Source: Thermoplasmata archaeon
Lineage (GTDB): Archaea; Thermoplasmatota; Thermoplasmata; Lutacidiplasmatales; UBA184
DNA: 64,000 nucleotides
Direction: 5' to 3'
NCBI GenBank assembly: GCA_030038095.1
Contig: JASHPK010000017.1
Span: 72,689 to 136,688, forward strand
A program made the position numbers and the translations under genes. Positions within the stretch are counted from its first letter, which is position 1. Every line of letters starts with the position of its first letter. Below, in pieces: positions 25,040 to 33,795 of this stretch. Below the pieces are notes generated by a model, which was given only the letters and a program-made list of their open reading frames with translations, was not told the origin of the DNA and ran no database searches.

Positions 25040-25142
25040 CGTTCCCCGATCGGGGGGGTCCAGTAAAAGGCCAACTCACGCTCGGTGAGCACCGGGGACG
25101 CTCGGAAGTCGGGGTTTGTGCGGCTCCGGCCGCGCGGGCCGC

Positions 25143-25658
25143 TCACGAAGGCGCGGAGAGCCGCATGCCGAACTGGCGGCATTTCAGCAGATCGCCCTGA
25201 CGGACCGGGCCCTTCGAGCTCTCAACGACCACCGACAGCCCCGAGAGGGAAAGGTGGAGGTTCGGCTCGTTCTCCCGCAGGATCTCCTCCATCTTCCGGA
25301 CCGCGACCCCGGTCTGGTCGGCGTAGCAGGTGTCGAAGAGGGCGACCCGCTTGCGGAGGAGGGCTCCGCCGCCGAGCTGGGGGAGGAAGTCTCGCATCGC
25401 CCTCGACGCGGTGCCGAGATGGTTCGGCGCGCCGAGCACCACGATCGGGAATTCTCGGGCCTTCCTCGCGTCGAACTTGCCGACGCTCGCAATCGTGACC
25501 TCGACGAACCCCGATTGGGCGAGGCCCCGCGCAATCTCTTCGGCCGCGATCCGGGTGTTACCGTAGACCGAGTCGAACACGACGAGTGCCTTCGTCTTCG
25601 GCCCCCCGGGGGAAGCCCCGCGCGGGGGTCTAGCTAGACGGACCAGTTCATAGAGCAT
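25143..25658 (-). CDS. flavodoxin domain protein
   Basis: A 171-residue flavodoxin, paralogue of the protein at 16364-16840. The FMN loop is DSVYGNTR, preceded by a basic 20-residue N-terminal extension that its paralogue lacks; later loops are VVLGAPNHLGTA and ALFDTCYAD. Expected role: cytoplasmic one- or two-electron carrier, possibly partnering the por complex or the proline dehydrogenase. ATG 25658 is the only standard start codon available in frame before the FMN loop. Confidence 0.9.
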   Translation of the reverse strand: MLYELVRLARPPRGASPGGPKTKALVVFDSVYGNTRIAAEEIARGLAQSGFVEVTIASVGKFDARKAREFPIVVLGAPNHLGTASRAMRDFLPQLGGGALLRKRVALFDTCYADQTGVAVRKMEEILRENEPNLHLSLSGLSVVVESSKGPVRQGDLLKCRQFGMRLSAPS

Positions 25659-26064
25659 AGGTCATGGAGAATTGACCGAACCTTGACTTGTCCCGCGCAC
25701 CGGGAACCGGGCCCCGGGGCCGGGACGAGGAAGGAACCGTTCGCGGGCGACCCCCACCCTGCCCGACCGTCCGTTCCGGGATCCACGTTCTCGATCGGAC
25801 CTAGGCCCCCGACGAGCGCTCGCCCGACGAAGGGAGCCCGCTGCCGGAGGACCCCAGCCCCCCGAAGGTCCGAGGCGGCGACGGCGGGCCGGCTGGTCCG
25901 CGATACGGGGGATGGCCCCGCCGGCCGGCCGCGGCCGACGCCCCTCCGACCTCCATTTCCACTGCTTCGAAAGGGATTATACCCCAGAGTCCGACGGACC
26001 ACCATGAACCCCTGCCGGGGACCGCTCGCCGGAAGCTCGGTCCGGGGGCTTCACAGGATCCGCC
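25659..26064. other. 406-base gap with promoter elements only
   Basis: The gap separates the divergent flavodoxin and 26065 genes. Frames through it translate to Pro/Gly/Arg-rich sequence without domain features. A TATA-like gattatac at about 25975-25982 is the best promoter candidate for the plus-strand gene, and tcaattct (minus, near 25671) for the flavodoxin. I see no RNA gene. Confidence 0.4.
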
Positions 26065-27363
26065 GTGTTCACGCACGAAGTCCGCATACGGGACATCAGC
26101 CGTAATCCGGGTAACGAATGGACCCCGCCCATCGGCGCGATGGGCGGGCCCCCGGCCCACGAACTCTATCGCGACCTCGTGGTCTATGCGGGATTTCGGC
26201 TCCTTCGGGACGGCGAGGGCCGGCCGTGGATCGCCATGCAGGACGGCGAGCGGCGTCGGACCTTCCAGGTCCCGAGCCCCGAGCTACGAGGCGCGCTCGA
26301 CCGGTTCCGGATGCGCCGCAACCTCCGGCCGATCCCCGAGACTGACCTAGAGGACTTCACGCGCATCGTGCAGGCCCGAGTCTCCGACCCGGACATCCGC
26401 ATCCCGAGCCTCCTCGAGACCGCGACCCCGCGGATCGATCCGAACGACGGCTCGTTCCCGGTGTCCGGGGGATTCTCCGCTCCCCCTCGGGGCGTCACCC
26501 CGATCCGCGAGAACGTGCCTGACCCGAAGGAACCGGCGTCACCGCCCGCCGCGGACGCGAGGGTCGGCAGCTTCCTCACCGCGGAGACTCTGGATCCTCC
26601 CCGGCCCGGGCGGGAGGAGGGGCCCCGGGAGACCTCGTACGTCTACGAGAAGGGGATCGCGCGGAACGGGCCGGTCGAGCCAGCCCCGTTGGAGAACCCG
26701 ATCGAGACCCCTTCGACGACCGTCCGACCCGGCCCGTCTTGGGTCATGCACGCGGCCCGTAGCCCCGTCCGCACGAACCCGGAACCGGAACCGGGCCGCT
26801 GGCCGTTGCCCTCGACCCCGGTCGTGGGACCGCCCGCGTGGAAGGAAGAGGGAGTGGAGTCTCGCGACGGGCCAGCCCCGGTCGAGAACCCTGCCCCGTC
26901 ACCGGCGCCGGCGCTCCAGCGGGAGGTCGACGCGCTGCTCGAGGAGCTCGAGGGCGTGCCCGAACGGCGGCCTCGCATCCCCCGTCTTTTGGCCCCCGCG
27001 CCCCCCTGGAGCGAGGGGGAGGAGGTGCCGCCCCCACTCGCGGTGGTCCCCGCGTCGCCCGATTCGATCTCGGGCGGCCGGACCGCGCCGAACGAGGGTT
27101 CCGCGACCCTGCCGCTGTATCTCCGCGTCCTCAAGAACCTCGTGAGCCACGGAGGTTGGCTCGGGACCACTTCCGAGCTCGCCCGCCTCACCGGGGAGGA
27201 CCCCGAGACCGTGTTCGGCGCTCTCCTCCAGTACCGCACCTCGTTCAACCAGAACAACATCGTGGTCGCGACGGTCGAGGTCGAGGACGGCTGGCGCTGG
27301 CTCGCGGTCGACCGCAGCAAGCTCCAGACCGGACGCCCCTCGGACGGCCGCTACGGCCCCTGA
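26065..27363 (+). CDS. unknown protein: N-terminal domain, Pro-rich linker, C-terminal helical domain
   Basis: A 432-residue protein from GTG 26065. Residues about 28-120 form a compact charged domain (ELYRDLVVYAGFRLLRDG to DPDIRIPSLLETA). A long linker of roughly 220 residues, rich in Pro, Glu and Gly, is probably disordered. The last 80 residues look like a winged helix: YLRVLKNLVSHGGWLGTTSE, ARLTGEDPETVFGALLQY, then a beta wing VVATVEVEDGWRWLAVD. I know no family for it. Two folded ends joined by a flexible linker suit a DNA-binding adaptor (inference). It converges with the universal stress protein gene. Confidence 0.68.
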   Translation: MFTHEVRIRDISRNPGNEWTPPIGAMGGPPAHELYRDLVVYAGFRLLRDGEGRPWIAMQDGERRRTFQVPSPELRGALDRFRMRRNLRPIPETDLEDFTRIVQARVSDPDIRIPSLLETATPRIDPNDGSFPVSGGFSAPPRGVTPIRENVPDPKEPASPPAADARVGSFLTAETLDPPRPGREEGPRETSYVYEKGIARNGPVEPAPLENPIETPSTTVRPGPSWVMHAARSPVRTNPEPEPGRWPLPSTPVVGPPAWKEEGVESRDGPAPVENPAPSPAPALQREVDALLEELEGVPERRPRIPRLLAPAPPWSEGEEVPPPLAVVPASPDSISGGRTAPNEGSATLPLYLRVLKNLVSHGGWLGTTSELARLTGEDPETVFGALLQYRTSFNQNNIVVATVEVEDGWRWLAVDRSKLQTGRPSDGRYGP

Positions 27364-27390
27364 CCCGCGCGAGAGGGAGAGAGGAATCCC

Positions 27391-27906
27391 CTAGGGGGCC
27401 GCGTCTTCTCTCGCCCCCCGCTCGTGGGGGTGTGCTGGAGGCCCCGGAGTCCGTTCCATATGGCCGCGATGCGCGCGGGGAGGACGGACGACCAGGACCG
27501 GGCATGGGGCGTTGTTGACCAGCGAGGAGGAGACGCTCCCCATGAGCAGTCGTCGTCCCGGCGTCAGCCCTCGCGAGCCGACGATGACGAGGTCCTGGTG
27601 CTCGACCTCGAGAAAAGCGAGCAGCGCGTCCGCGACGTCGCCGTGGAGGTGCACGGTCCGGAACGACGCCACCTTGCGCGCGAGCGCCTTGTCGTGCGCG
27701 TCGTCGAGCATTCCGGCCAGCGTGCGATTGTCCTCTCCGAACGGTACGAGGCTCTGGAGGAGGGGGTCGGCCGCTTCGGGTCCCTCCAGGTGTACGACGG
27801 CGACGGTGATGGCCGAGCCGAACCGTTCGCCGATCTCGATCGCGGCCTGCAGCGCCCGATGAGACTGGTGGGACCCGTCGAATCCGACCAGGATCTTCCC
27901 GAACAT
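27391..27906 (-). CDS. universal stress protein (UspA family)
   Basis: A 171-residue UspA-domain protein. It begins with the family strand KILVGFDGSHQSHRALQAAI, and the ATP-binding motif G-2x-G-9x-G(S/T) is present as IVGSRGLTPGRR followed by LMGSVSSSLV and PVLVVRP. It is therefore probably an ATP-binding type acting in the cytoplasm under stress. The C-terminal 25 residues (His/Arg/Pro-rich) are an extra tail. ATG 27906 is clear. It lies downstream of porB on the same strand, beyond a hairpin. Confidence 0.9.
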   Translation of the reverse strand: MFGKILVGFDGSHQSHRALQAAIEIGERFGSAITVAVVHLEGPEAADPLLQSLVPFGEDNRTLAGMLDDAHDKALARKVASFRTVHLHGDVADALLAFLEVEHQDLVIVGSRGLTPGRRLLMGSVSSSLVNNAPCPVLVVRPPRAHRGHMERTPGPPAHPHERGAREDAAP

Positions 27907-27998
27907 CGCCTCCGTCCGCGGGCGAGTCCCTCACGGGTCCCTTCCTCTTGAGGGGAGCGGAGCCTGCCGGGAAGGGAGGCCGAGGCAATCGGCACGAG

Positions 27999-28026
27999 GA
28001 CCCCCGGGCGAACGGGACCGGGGGTC
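27999..28026 (-). terminator. hairpin 3' of porB
   Basis: A perfect 9-base inverted repeat gacccccgg / ccgggggtc with a 10-base loop, three bases past the porB stop codon on the minus strand. It probably marks the end of the por operon. Confidence 0.5.
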
Positions 28027-28029
28027 GGG

Positions 28030-28983
28030 CTAAGCCGAGGGGACCGCGATGACCCGGGGGGCCGGCCGGGCGAGCTCCGCCGCGGGCTTCGGGCGGGTCT
28101 CCGCCTCCATCCGTCCGAGGTGTTCCCAGGTGTAGCGTACCTGCGCCTGGAGCGCTTCGATGTCGGCCGGCGTGAAGTGCCGGAACCGACCCTGCGACTT
28201 CACGTACTCCTCGACCGGCTTCAGCGTGCCGCTCTTCCGGGTGACTCGGTACACCCCATTCTCGACCTCGTAGAGGGGGAAGACGCCCGAGTCGGTGGCG
28301 AGCCGTCCGAGCTCGATCGTCTCCTCCGTGGAGAACTTCCATCCCGGCGGGCAGGGGGCGAAGACGTGGAAGAACCGCGGCCCCGAGAGGGTCCGGCTCT
28401 TCTCGACCTTCTTCAGGAAGTCTTCGGGGAATGCCGGATTGAGCGTCGCGGCGTAGGTGGGGTTGTGGGCGAGGACGATCGCCATGATGTCCTTCTTCGC
28501 CTCGGACTTCCCGTGGCTCGTGGGCCCGACGGGGGTCGTGGTGGTCCAGGCGCCGAGCGGGGTCGCCCCGCTGCGCTGGATCCCGGTGTTCATGTACCCC
28601 TCGTTGTCGTACATCACGAAGATCGCGTTCGTCCGACGCTCGAGCATCCCCGAGAGCGCCTGAAGGCCGATGTCCGCGGTCCCGCCGTCCCCGGCAAACC
28701 CGACGATGTTGAGGTCCTTGTAGCCGAGCGCGTCCGCCGCGGCCCGCAGCCCCGAGATCGACGCCCCGGTCGCCTCGATCGGATTGTCGAGGACGCCGAC
28801 GCCGAGCGCCGTCGTGGGGTACGGCGTGGCGATCACCGTCCAGCAACAGGCCGGGATGGAGAGGATCGTCCGGGGGCCGAGCCCCTTCAAGAGCAGGCGC
28901 ATCGAGAGGGCCGCGCCGCAGCCCGGGCACGCCGCGTGCCCCGAGTACATCAGTTCCGCCGCCGGCAACGTGAGCTTAGCCAT
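28030..28983 (-). CDS. porB: 2-oxoacid (pyruvate):ferredoxin oxidoreductase beta subunit
   Basis: A 317-residue thiamine-diphosphate-binding subunit. ACPGCGAALSMRLLLKG near the N terminus carries the conserved cysteines of the proximal 4Fe-4S cluster, and GFAGDGGTADIGLQALSG then YDNEGYMNTGIQRSG form the ThDP/Mg site. With porA and porGD it converts pyruvate (or another 2-oxoacid) plus CoA to acetyl-CoA, CO2 and reduced ferredoxin in the cytoplasm. Its ATG overlaps the end of porA. Substrate preference cannot be read from the sequence; pyruvate is the default from subunit size and order. Confidence 0.93.
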   Translation of the reverse strand: MAKLTLPAAELMYSGHAACPGCGAALSMRLLLKGLGPRTILSIPACCWTVIATPYPTTALGVGVLDNPIEATGASISGLRAAADALGYKDLNIVGFAGDGGTADIGLQALSGMLERRTNAIFVMYDNEGYMNTGIQRSGATPLGAWTTTTPVGPTSHGKSEAKKDIMAIVLAHNPTYAATLNPAFPEDFLKKVEKSRTLSGPRFFHVFAPCPPGWKFSTEETIELGRLATDSGVFPLYEVENGVYRVTRKSGTLKPVEEYVKSQGRFRHFTPADIEALQAQVRYTWEHLGRMEAETRPKPAAELARPAPRVIAVPSA

Positions 28984-30157
28984 GGGCCCGTGCCTCCTGT
29001 TCCTCGAGATCGATCCACCGGTTCTCCGAAGGTCCTCCGTGGAGAAGGGCCTCGTACATCCGGCGCACTTCGCCCGGCGTCACGTCGCGCCCTCCGATTC
29101 CGGCGAAGAAGCCGGTGAGCGCCGGCCGGTGCGGGGCGGTGTAGAGCGCCGCGGAGACCTCGGTCTCGACCGGCCCCGTCGCCCCGAACGTGTACGAGCG
29201 GTCGGCGATGCCGAGCCGGTCCACCTCGGCCGCGAGCCGACGGATGCTTTCGGTCGGGAAGGGGCGGAAGAGGCGGAGCTTGGCGAGACCGACCTTCTGA
29301 CCCTCCGACCGCATCTCGTCGACGACCGACCGGGCGGTCGTCGTGGCGGTCCCCATCGTGAGCAGCACGGCATCGGCGTCCTCGACGCGGTAGGTGGTGA
29401 GCGGTCCGCCGTGGTAGCGGCGCATCACTCGACCGTATTCGTCCTCGACCTGCTGGAGCGTCGGGATCACGCGGTCGTTCGCCTTCGCGAGCTCCCGGCG
29501 GAACTCGACGTAGTGGTCGGGTCCCGTGAACGATCCCACGCGGCCCGGCACGCCGGGCACGAGGACCGCCCGCGCGTCGCGCTTGGGCAGGAAGCGATCG
29601 ACGTCAGCCGGGTCGGGAATGTCGACCGGCTCCACGGTGTGGGAGAGGTAGAAGGCGTCCTCGGTGACCATCACGGGCAGCCGGACCGCAGGGTCTTCGG
29701 CCAGCCGGTACGCCATGAGGACCGTGTCGAGCACCTCCTGGTTGCTCTCGGCGTAGAACTGGACCCAGCCGGTGTCGCGCTGCGAGATCGTGTCGGTGTG
29801 ATCGGCGCCGATGTTCCACGGCGGGGCGACGGCACGGTTCACCACGCCCATGATGATCGGGGCGCGGAGCCCCGAGGCCCAGTGCATGAGCTCGTGCATC
29901 AGCAGGAGCCCCTGGCTCGAGGTCGCGGTGTAGGTGCGGGCCCCGAGGGCCGATGCGCTCACGACCACCTGGAGCGCGCTGTGCTCGCTCTCGACCTTGA
30001 CGAACTGCGCGGGTAGCTCGCCCGACGCGACGAAGTCGGCGAGCTTCTCGACGGTGGAGGTCTGCGGGGTGATAGGGTAGGCCGAGATCACCTCGACCCG
30101 GGCGAGCTTCGCGGCGTATGACTGGGCGTAGTTCCCGGAGATCACGATCCGCGCCAT
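28976..30157 (-). CDS. porA: 2-oxoacid (pyruvate):ferredoxin oxidoreductase alpha subunit
   Basis: A 393-residue alpha subunit, starting ARIVISGNYAQSYAAKLARV, with the ThDP-activating region SAYPITPQTSTVEKLAD and VESEHSALQ, and the TSSQGLLLMHELMHWASG strand typical of PorA. The frame continues far upstream, but the extension is antisense to neighbouring genes and has no family similarity; ATG 30157 gives the normal length. It overlaps porB by 8 bases and follows porGD after 8 bases. Confidence 0.93.
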   Translation of the reverse strand: MARIVISGNYAQSYAAKLARVEVISAYPITPQTSTVEKLADFVASGELPAQFVKVESEHSALQVVVSASALGARTYTATSSQGLLLMHELMHWASGLRAPIIMGVVNRAVAPPWNIGADHTDTISQRDTGWVQFYAESNQEVLDTVLMAYRLAEDPAVRLPVMVTEDAFYLSHTVEPVDIPDPADVDRFLPKRDARAVLVPGVPGRVGSFTGPDHYVEFRRELAKANDRVIPTLQQVEDEYGRVMRRYHGGPLTTYRVEDADAVLLTMGTATTTARSVVDEMRSEGQKVGLAKLRLFRPFPTESIRRLAAEVDRLGIADRSYTFGATGPVETEVSAALYTAPHRPALTGFFAGIGGRDVTPGEVRRMYEALLHGGPSENRWIDLEEQEARAHG

Positions 30158-30165
30158 GCTCCCTC

Positions 30166-31023
30166 CTAGGCCTCCTCGACCATCTCGATCGTGTGCGGCG
30201 GGCACTCCTTCGCGCAGATCCCGCAGCCCTTGCAGTAGTCGAGCCGGATCACCGGGAAGCCGCGATCGTCGAACCCGATCGCGTCGTCGGGGCAGAACTT
30301 CCAGCAGAAGTTGCACTTCGTGCACTTCTCGAGGTGGATCACCGGCGTAAGGGTCCGCCAGGAGGCGGTCTTGTAGACCTTCTCGCTCGGGACGGTCGCG
30401 AGCGGTCCCTCGGGCATCACGAGGAGCGGAGGCCCGGGCCGCACGCGCGAGCCGGTGAGCGAGTTCGTGCCCTCGATCAGCTTCACCTCGCGGAAGCCGT
30501 CGGCCGCCGCGGCCGCGTTCTCCTTCGGCCGCGCCGGCACGTGGGTCTCGATCGCGTGCTCGACGGAACGGAGGGTCACGACCCCGCTCGCCTGCGCGAG
30601 CGCGCCAAGGACCGCGGTGTTGACGATCGGCTGGGTCACGGACCCGAGCTTGTGGGAGAGCGCGATCCGCGTCGCATCGACGGTGGCCCGACGAACGGAC
30701 GGAGGCACCACGAGCTTTTCCGGATCCTCGCGCGAATTGACGAGGAGAAGCCCGCCGTCCTTGATCCCATCCGTGACGGGCGTCGTCTTCAGCAGGCCGG
30801 GGTCGAGGACGACGACGATGTCCGGCCGGTCGATCGAGGTGCGGACGCCGATCGGCTTGTCGTCGATCCGGGCGTAGGCCGTGACGGGAGCGCCGCGCCG
30901 CTCGACGCCGAAGAACGGAAAGCTCTGGGGCTCCCGGCCGTCCTCGAACGCCGCGTGGGCGAGCAGTTCCGAGGCGATGACCGCCCCCTGACCGCCGCGT
31001 CCGTGGAACCGAATCTCGATCAT
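30166..31023 (-). CDS. 2-oxoacid (pyruvate):ferredoxin oxidoreductase gamma-delta fusion
   Basis: A 285-residue fusion of the PorG and PorD parts. The gamma domain starts [20 protein letters not shown] and contains [17 protein letters not shown]. The last 60 residues are the delta ferredoxin, with two 4Fe-4S motifs: [16 protein letters not shown] and [16 protein letters not shown]. Between them is a linker of about 50 residues. The delta clusters carry electrons to soluble ferredoxin. ATG 31023 was chosen because it begins exactly at the conserved gamma N terminus. It is first in the por operon and divergent from the aminotransferase gene. Confidence 0.92.
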
Positions 31024-31100
31024 GGCCGATCCAAGGGAGCAACGTCGGGGCAAGCACATCAACCGCAAGTGAACCGCACTTGACGGCGGCGGGCGGCGGG

Positions 31101-31110
31101 GAATTATATC
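31101..31110 (+). promoter_or_regulatory. TATA box for ilvE
   Basis: gaattatatc, centred about 27 bases before ATG 31133, is the clearest archaeal promoter in the window and implies a leaderless ilvE transcript. Confidence 0.7.
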
Positions 31111-31132
31111 GCTTCGATGGCTCGCATCGCGC

Positions 31133-32056
31133 ATGGTGGGGATCCGAGCGCTCAACAAGATCTGGCTCGACGGGAAGCTCGTGGACTGGAACGACGCTCA
31201 GATCCACGTGCTCACCCACGGGCTCCACTACGGATACTCGGTCTTCGAGGGGATCCGGTGCCACGAGACGGCCCGGGGCCCGGCGATCTTCCGCCTCAAG
31301 GAGCACCTCGAACGGTTCCTGAACAGCGCGAAGGTGTACCGGATGGCGATTCCCTACGACCTCCCGACGCTCACCCGCGCGGTGGTCGAGCTCGTGCGCG
31401 CCAACAGGATTCCGACCGCGTACCTCCGGCCCATCGCGTTTTCGGGTTACGGGGAGATGGGCCTCGATCCGACGAAGAGCCCGCTCCGCGTCGCCATCGG
31501 GATGTGGGAGTGGGGCGCGTACCTCGGAGCCGCCGGGGTCGAGAACGGGGTCAAGGCGACGGTATCGAGCTGGGTCCGAATCGATTCGCGCTCGCTGCCT
31601 CCGCAAGCGAAGTGCGGGGCGAACTACGCGAACTCCGCGCTCGCGAAGATGGAAGCGCAGAGCGGCGGGTACGACGAGGCGATCCTCCTCAACTCCGCCG
31701 GCATGGTCGCGGAAGGACCCGGCGAGAACATCTTCCGCGTCAAGAACCGGATCGTGAGCACGCCCCCCGCGAGCTCCGGCATCCTGCGCGGCGTCACCCG
31801 CGACTCGGTGATCCGGTTCGTCGCCGACGAAGGCCTCACGTTCCACCGCACCGACTTCACGCGCGAGGAGCTGTTCACCTCCGACGAGCTCTTCTACTCG
31901 GGCACGGCCGCCGGGATCACGCCGATCCGCGAGGTCGACGGCCGCAAGATCGGCGATGGGCAGTACCCGATCGTCCGGCGCCTGCAGCAGCTCTACGAGG
32001 ACGCGATCCACGGCCGCTCCGCCCGGTACGAGGGCTGGCTCACGTACGTCGAATAG
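31133..32056 (+). CDS. ilvE: branched-chain amino acid aminotransferase
   Basis: A 307-residue fold-type IV PLP enzyme. The PLP lysine is Lys160 in SLPPQAKCGANYANS; Glu194 in GMVAEGPGENIFRVKN and the N-terminal HVLTHGLHYGYSVFEGIR are family hallmarks. It moves amino groups between 2-oxoglutarate and the 2-oxoacids of Leu, Ile and Val. Placed divergently from por, it could feed branched 2-oxoacids to an oxidoreductase during amino-acid use, or serve biosynthesis. A hairpin follows the stop codon. Confidence 0.95.
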   Translation: MVGIRALNKIWLDGKLVDWNDAQIHVLTHGLHYGYSVFEGIRCHETARGPAIFRLKEHLERFLNSAKVYRMAIPYDLPTLTRAVVELVRANRIPTAYLRPIAFSGYGEMGLDPTKSPLRVAIGMWEWGAYLGAAGVENGVKATVSSWVRIDSRSLPPQAKCGANYANSALAKMEAQSGGYDEAILLNSAGMVAEGPGENIFRVKNRIVSTPPASSGILRGVTRDSVIRFVADEGLTFHRTDFTREELFTSDELFYSGTAAGITPIREVDGRKIGDGQYPIVRRLQQLYEDAIHGRSARYEGWLTYVE

Positions 32057-32057
32057 A

Positions 32058-32081
32058 CCGCCCCGCCCTCGGTCGGGGCGG
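32058..32081 (+). terminator. hairpin 3' of ilvE
   Basis: Perfect 8-base stem ccgccccg / cggggcgg with an 8-base loop, beginning two bases after the ilvE stop codon. There is no T-run. Confidence 0.45.
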
Positions 32082-32147
32082 GGTCAATCCCGCTCGACTT
32101 AGGCCTTAAGGTCGAAGGCCCCGTCGTACCGGTAGACTGGGACTGCC

Positions 32148-32765
32148 ATGTCGAACGAAGAGGACGTACGGGCCGTTTCGGTGGAACTTCAAAGCGAGCA
32201 TCAGAACATCCTCTATCCTCTCCTCGAGCGCATGGGCACCGTCTCGGCGACGTTGATGGACGGGAACGACGTCGACGCGGAGTACGTGACCACGATGCTC
32301 ACCCTGCTCGGCCGCTACCTCACCGACGTGCACGTCCCCCGAGTGCGAACGCTCCTCAAACCAGCGATCGCCCGCACGGACGTCGCGGCCGGAGTCCGCT
32401 ACCGAGAGATCGTCGGGGACCTCGAACGGGAGAAGGCGTACCTCGAGGACCTGAAGCGCATCCTCCGGTACTACGTCGGCACGCCGTACGCCGGGCGGAT
32501 CATCCTCGCCTCCATGCTGCGGACGGGCGTGGTCTCGGGCCGGACCTGGGCGAAGTACGAGGAGGAGTTCGCGGGGCGGTTCCTGTCGGGCTCCCTGGGC
32601 GAGGAGGCGGACCGGACCCTCCGGGCCTCGGTCGCCGCCTGCCACGAGATCGCGAGCGCGCTGGAGCACGACGTCCGGGAATTCACCGCGCGTCCGGTCC
32701 CATCCCACAAGACGAACGGAGCGCCGCCGTCCGCGCCGCCCCGCATGGCGGCCCCGACCAGCTGA
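32148..32765 (+). CDS. all-helical protein, possibly hemerythrin-like
   Basis: A 205-residue protein, nearly all predicted helix. Segments SVELQSEHQNILYPLLERMG and LGRYLTDVHVPRVRTLLKPA put His residues at helix positions reminiscent of hemerythrin HHE domains, but the full set of iron ligands is not convincing. The C-terminal 30 residues are Pro/Ala-rich and probably disordered. An A/T patch (ttaggccttaagg, about 32099-32111) lies upstream. Function unknown; a metal- or redox-sensing helical bundle is one possibility. Confidence 0.6.
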   Translation: MSNEEDVRAVSVELQSEHQNILYPLLERMGTVSATLMDGNDVDAEYVTTMLTLLGRYLTDVHVPRVRTLLKPAIARTDVAAGVRYREIVGDLEREKAYLEDLKRILRYYVGTPYAGRIILASMLRTGVVSGRTWAKYEEEFAGRFLSGSLGEEADRTLRASVAACHEIASALEHDVREFTARPVPSHKTNGAPPSAPPRMAAPTS

Positions 32766-32813
32766 GCCGCTGCCTCGAGAGGAGTTTCGCGCTCGGCCGC
32801 CTTCGGCGTCGCG

Positions 32814-33677
32814 TCAACGCACCGTGAGCCCGAGCCAGACCATCCGACCGGCCGCTCCGAGGAGCCGGAGCGCGGGGACTTGGGCCATCCATATCGGATA
32901 GCGGCTGACCTCGCGAAATCCCATCGCCTCGTAGACCGGGCGCCCCATCGCCGAGGCCTGCAGATAGCCGACCCGGGCGCCCGCCCTCCGTCCGGCCTCG
33001 AGGGCCGCCCACGTCATGGCCGCGCCGTACCCCCGCCGGCGAGCTTCCGGCACCGTCGCGACGAACGAGATCCCGGCGACCCCTTCGCTCAGGTACAGCA
33101 GGGAGGAGGCCACCGGTCGACCCCCGACGTATCCGACGAAGAAACGCGGGATCGAACGGCCCGCCTCCGGATCCGAACGGAGCCTCGGCATCGCGACGCG
33201 CAGGATCCAGCGAGGGATGCGGAAGCCGGCGCCGGCCGCATAGCGGAACGCCCGGAGATCCGCCTCGCTCGCGACCTCCCGCACTTCCAGGCCGCTCGGA
33301 ACGGGGGGCGCCGGTGGGATCGGATCGAGGAGGAGGCCCGGGTCCGTCTCACCGGGGTGCAGGCCCCCGCGCTCCGCGGCCGTCCGGACCTCGCCGAGCG
33401 TCTCGGGGATCGCCACCACCTTCCACGGGGTTCCGGGTCCGAAGAACTCGGCGGCGATCGCGAGGAGCGGGGCGACCTCCGTGCCGGGGATCGTAACGAA
33501 AAGCGAGTTCGTGAGCGAGGAGGGGATCGCGTTCGAGAACGCGCTCGCGCCGGGCCAGTCCCGGCGACGGGCGTTGGGCCCGAGCCGGATTAGGGCCCAC
33601 GCGCCGTCGATCGTGTTCCGGTGACAGGCGGCGACGGTCGCCCGCTCCTCAGGGCTCGGCTCGGCTGGGGACGCCAC
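32814..33677 (-). CDS. GNAT family N-acetyltransferase
   Basis: A 287-residue protein with a C-terminal GNAT domain: GVAGISFVATVPEARRRGYG (the acetyl-CoA loop R-R-x-G-Y-G), AAMTWAALEAGRRAGARVGY, then MGRPVYEAMGFREVSRYPIW. The N-terminal 140 residues are a divergent domain with no visible motif, as in two-domain GNATs. Start GTG 33677. It is divergent from the 33796 gene; substrate unknown. Confidence 0.85.
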   Translation of the reverse strand: MASPAEPSPEERATVAACHRNTIDGAWALIRLGPNARRRDWPGASAFSNAIPSSLTNSLFVTIPGTEVAPLLAIAAEFFGPGTPWKVVAIPETLGEVRTAAERGGLHPGETDPGLLLDPIPPAPPVPSGLEVREVASEADLRAFRYAAGAGFRIPRWILRVAMPRLRSDPEAGRSIPRFFVGYVGGRPVASSLLYLSEGVAGISFVATVPEARRRGYGAAMTWAALEAGRRAGARVGYLQASAMGRPVYEAMGFREVSRYPIWMAQVPALRLLGAAGRMVWLGLTVR

Positions 33678-33762
33678 AGCTCGTCGCGAGAGGCCGAACC
33701 TGCTTGACCTCTGCGCTCGAGACGCCGCTGCGGGCCGGGGACCCGCGGCGCCGAGAACGCAG

Positions 33763-33771
33763 GCTTAAGTC
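33763..33771 (+). promoter_or_regulatory. TATA-like element for the 33796 operon
   Basis: gcttaagtc centred about 29 bases before ATG 33796, consistent with leaderless transcription of the five-gene cluster. Confidence 0.55.
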
Positions 33772-33795
33772 GTCGGCTCCTTCTGTGGCCTGGCC

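Noticed and set aside
30158-32011. Upstream extension of the porA frame across porGD and ilvE
   Set aside because: The extension is out of frame with, or antisense to, well-supported genes and has no family similarity; PorA is complete from ATG 30157.
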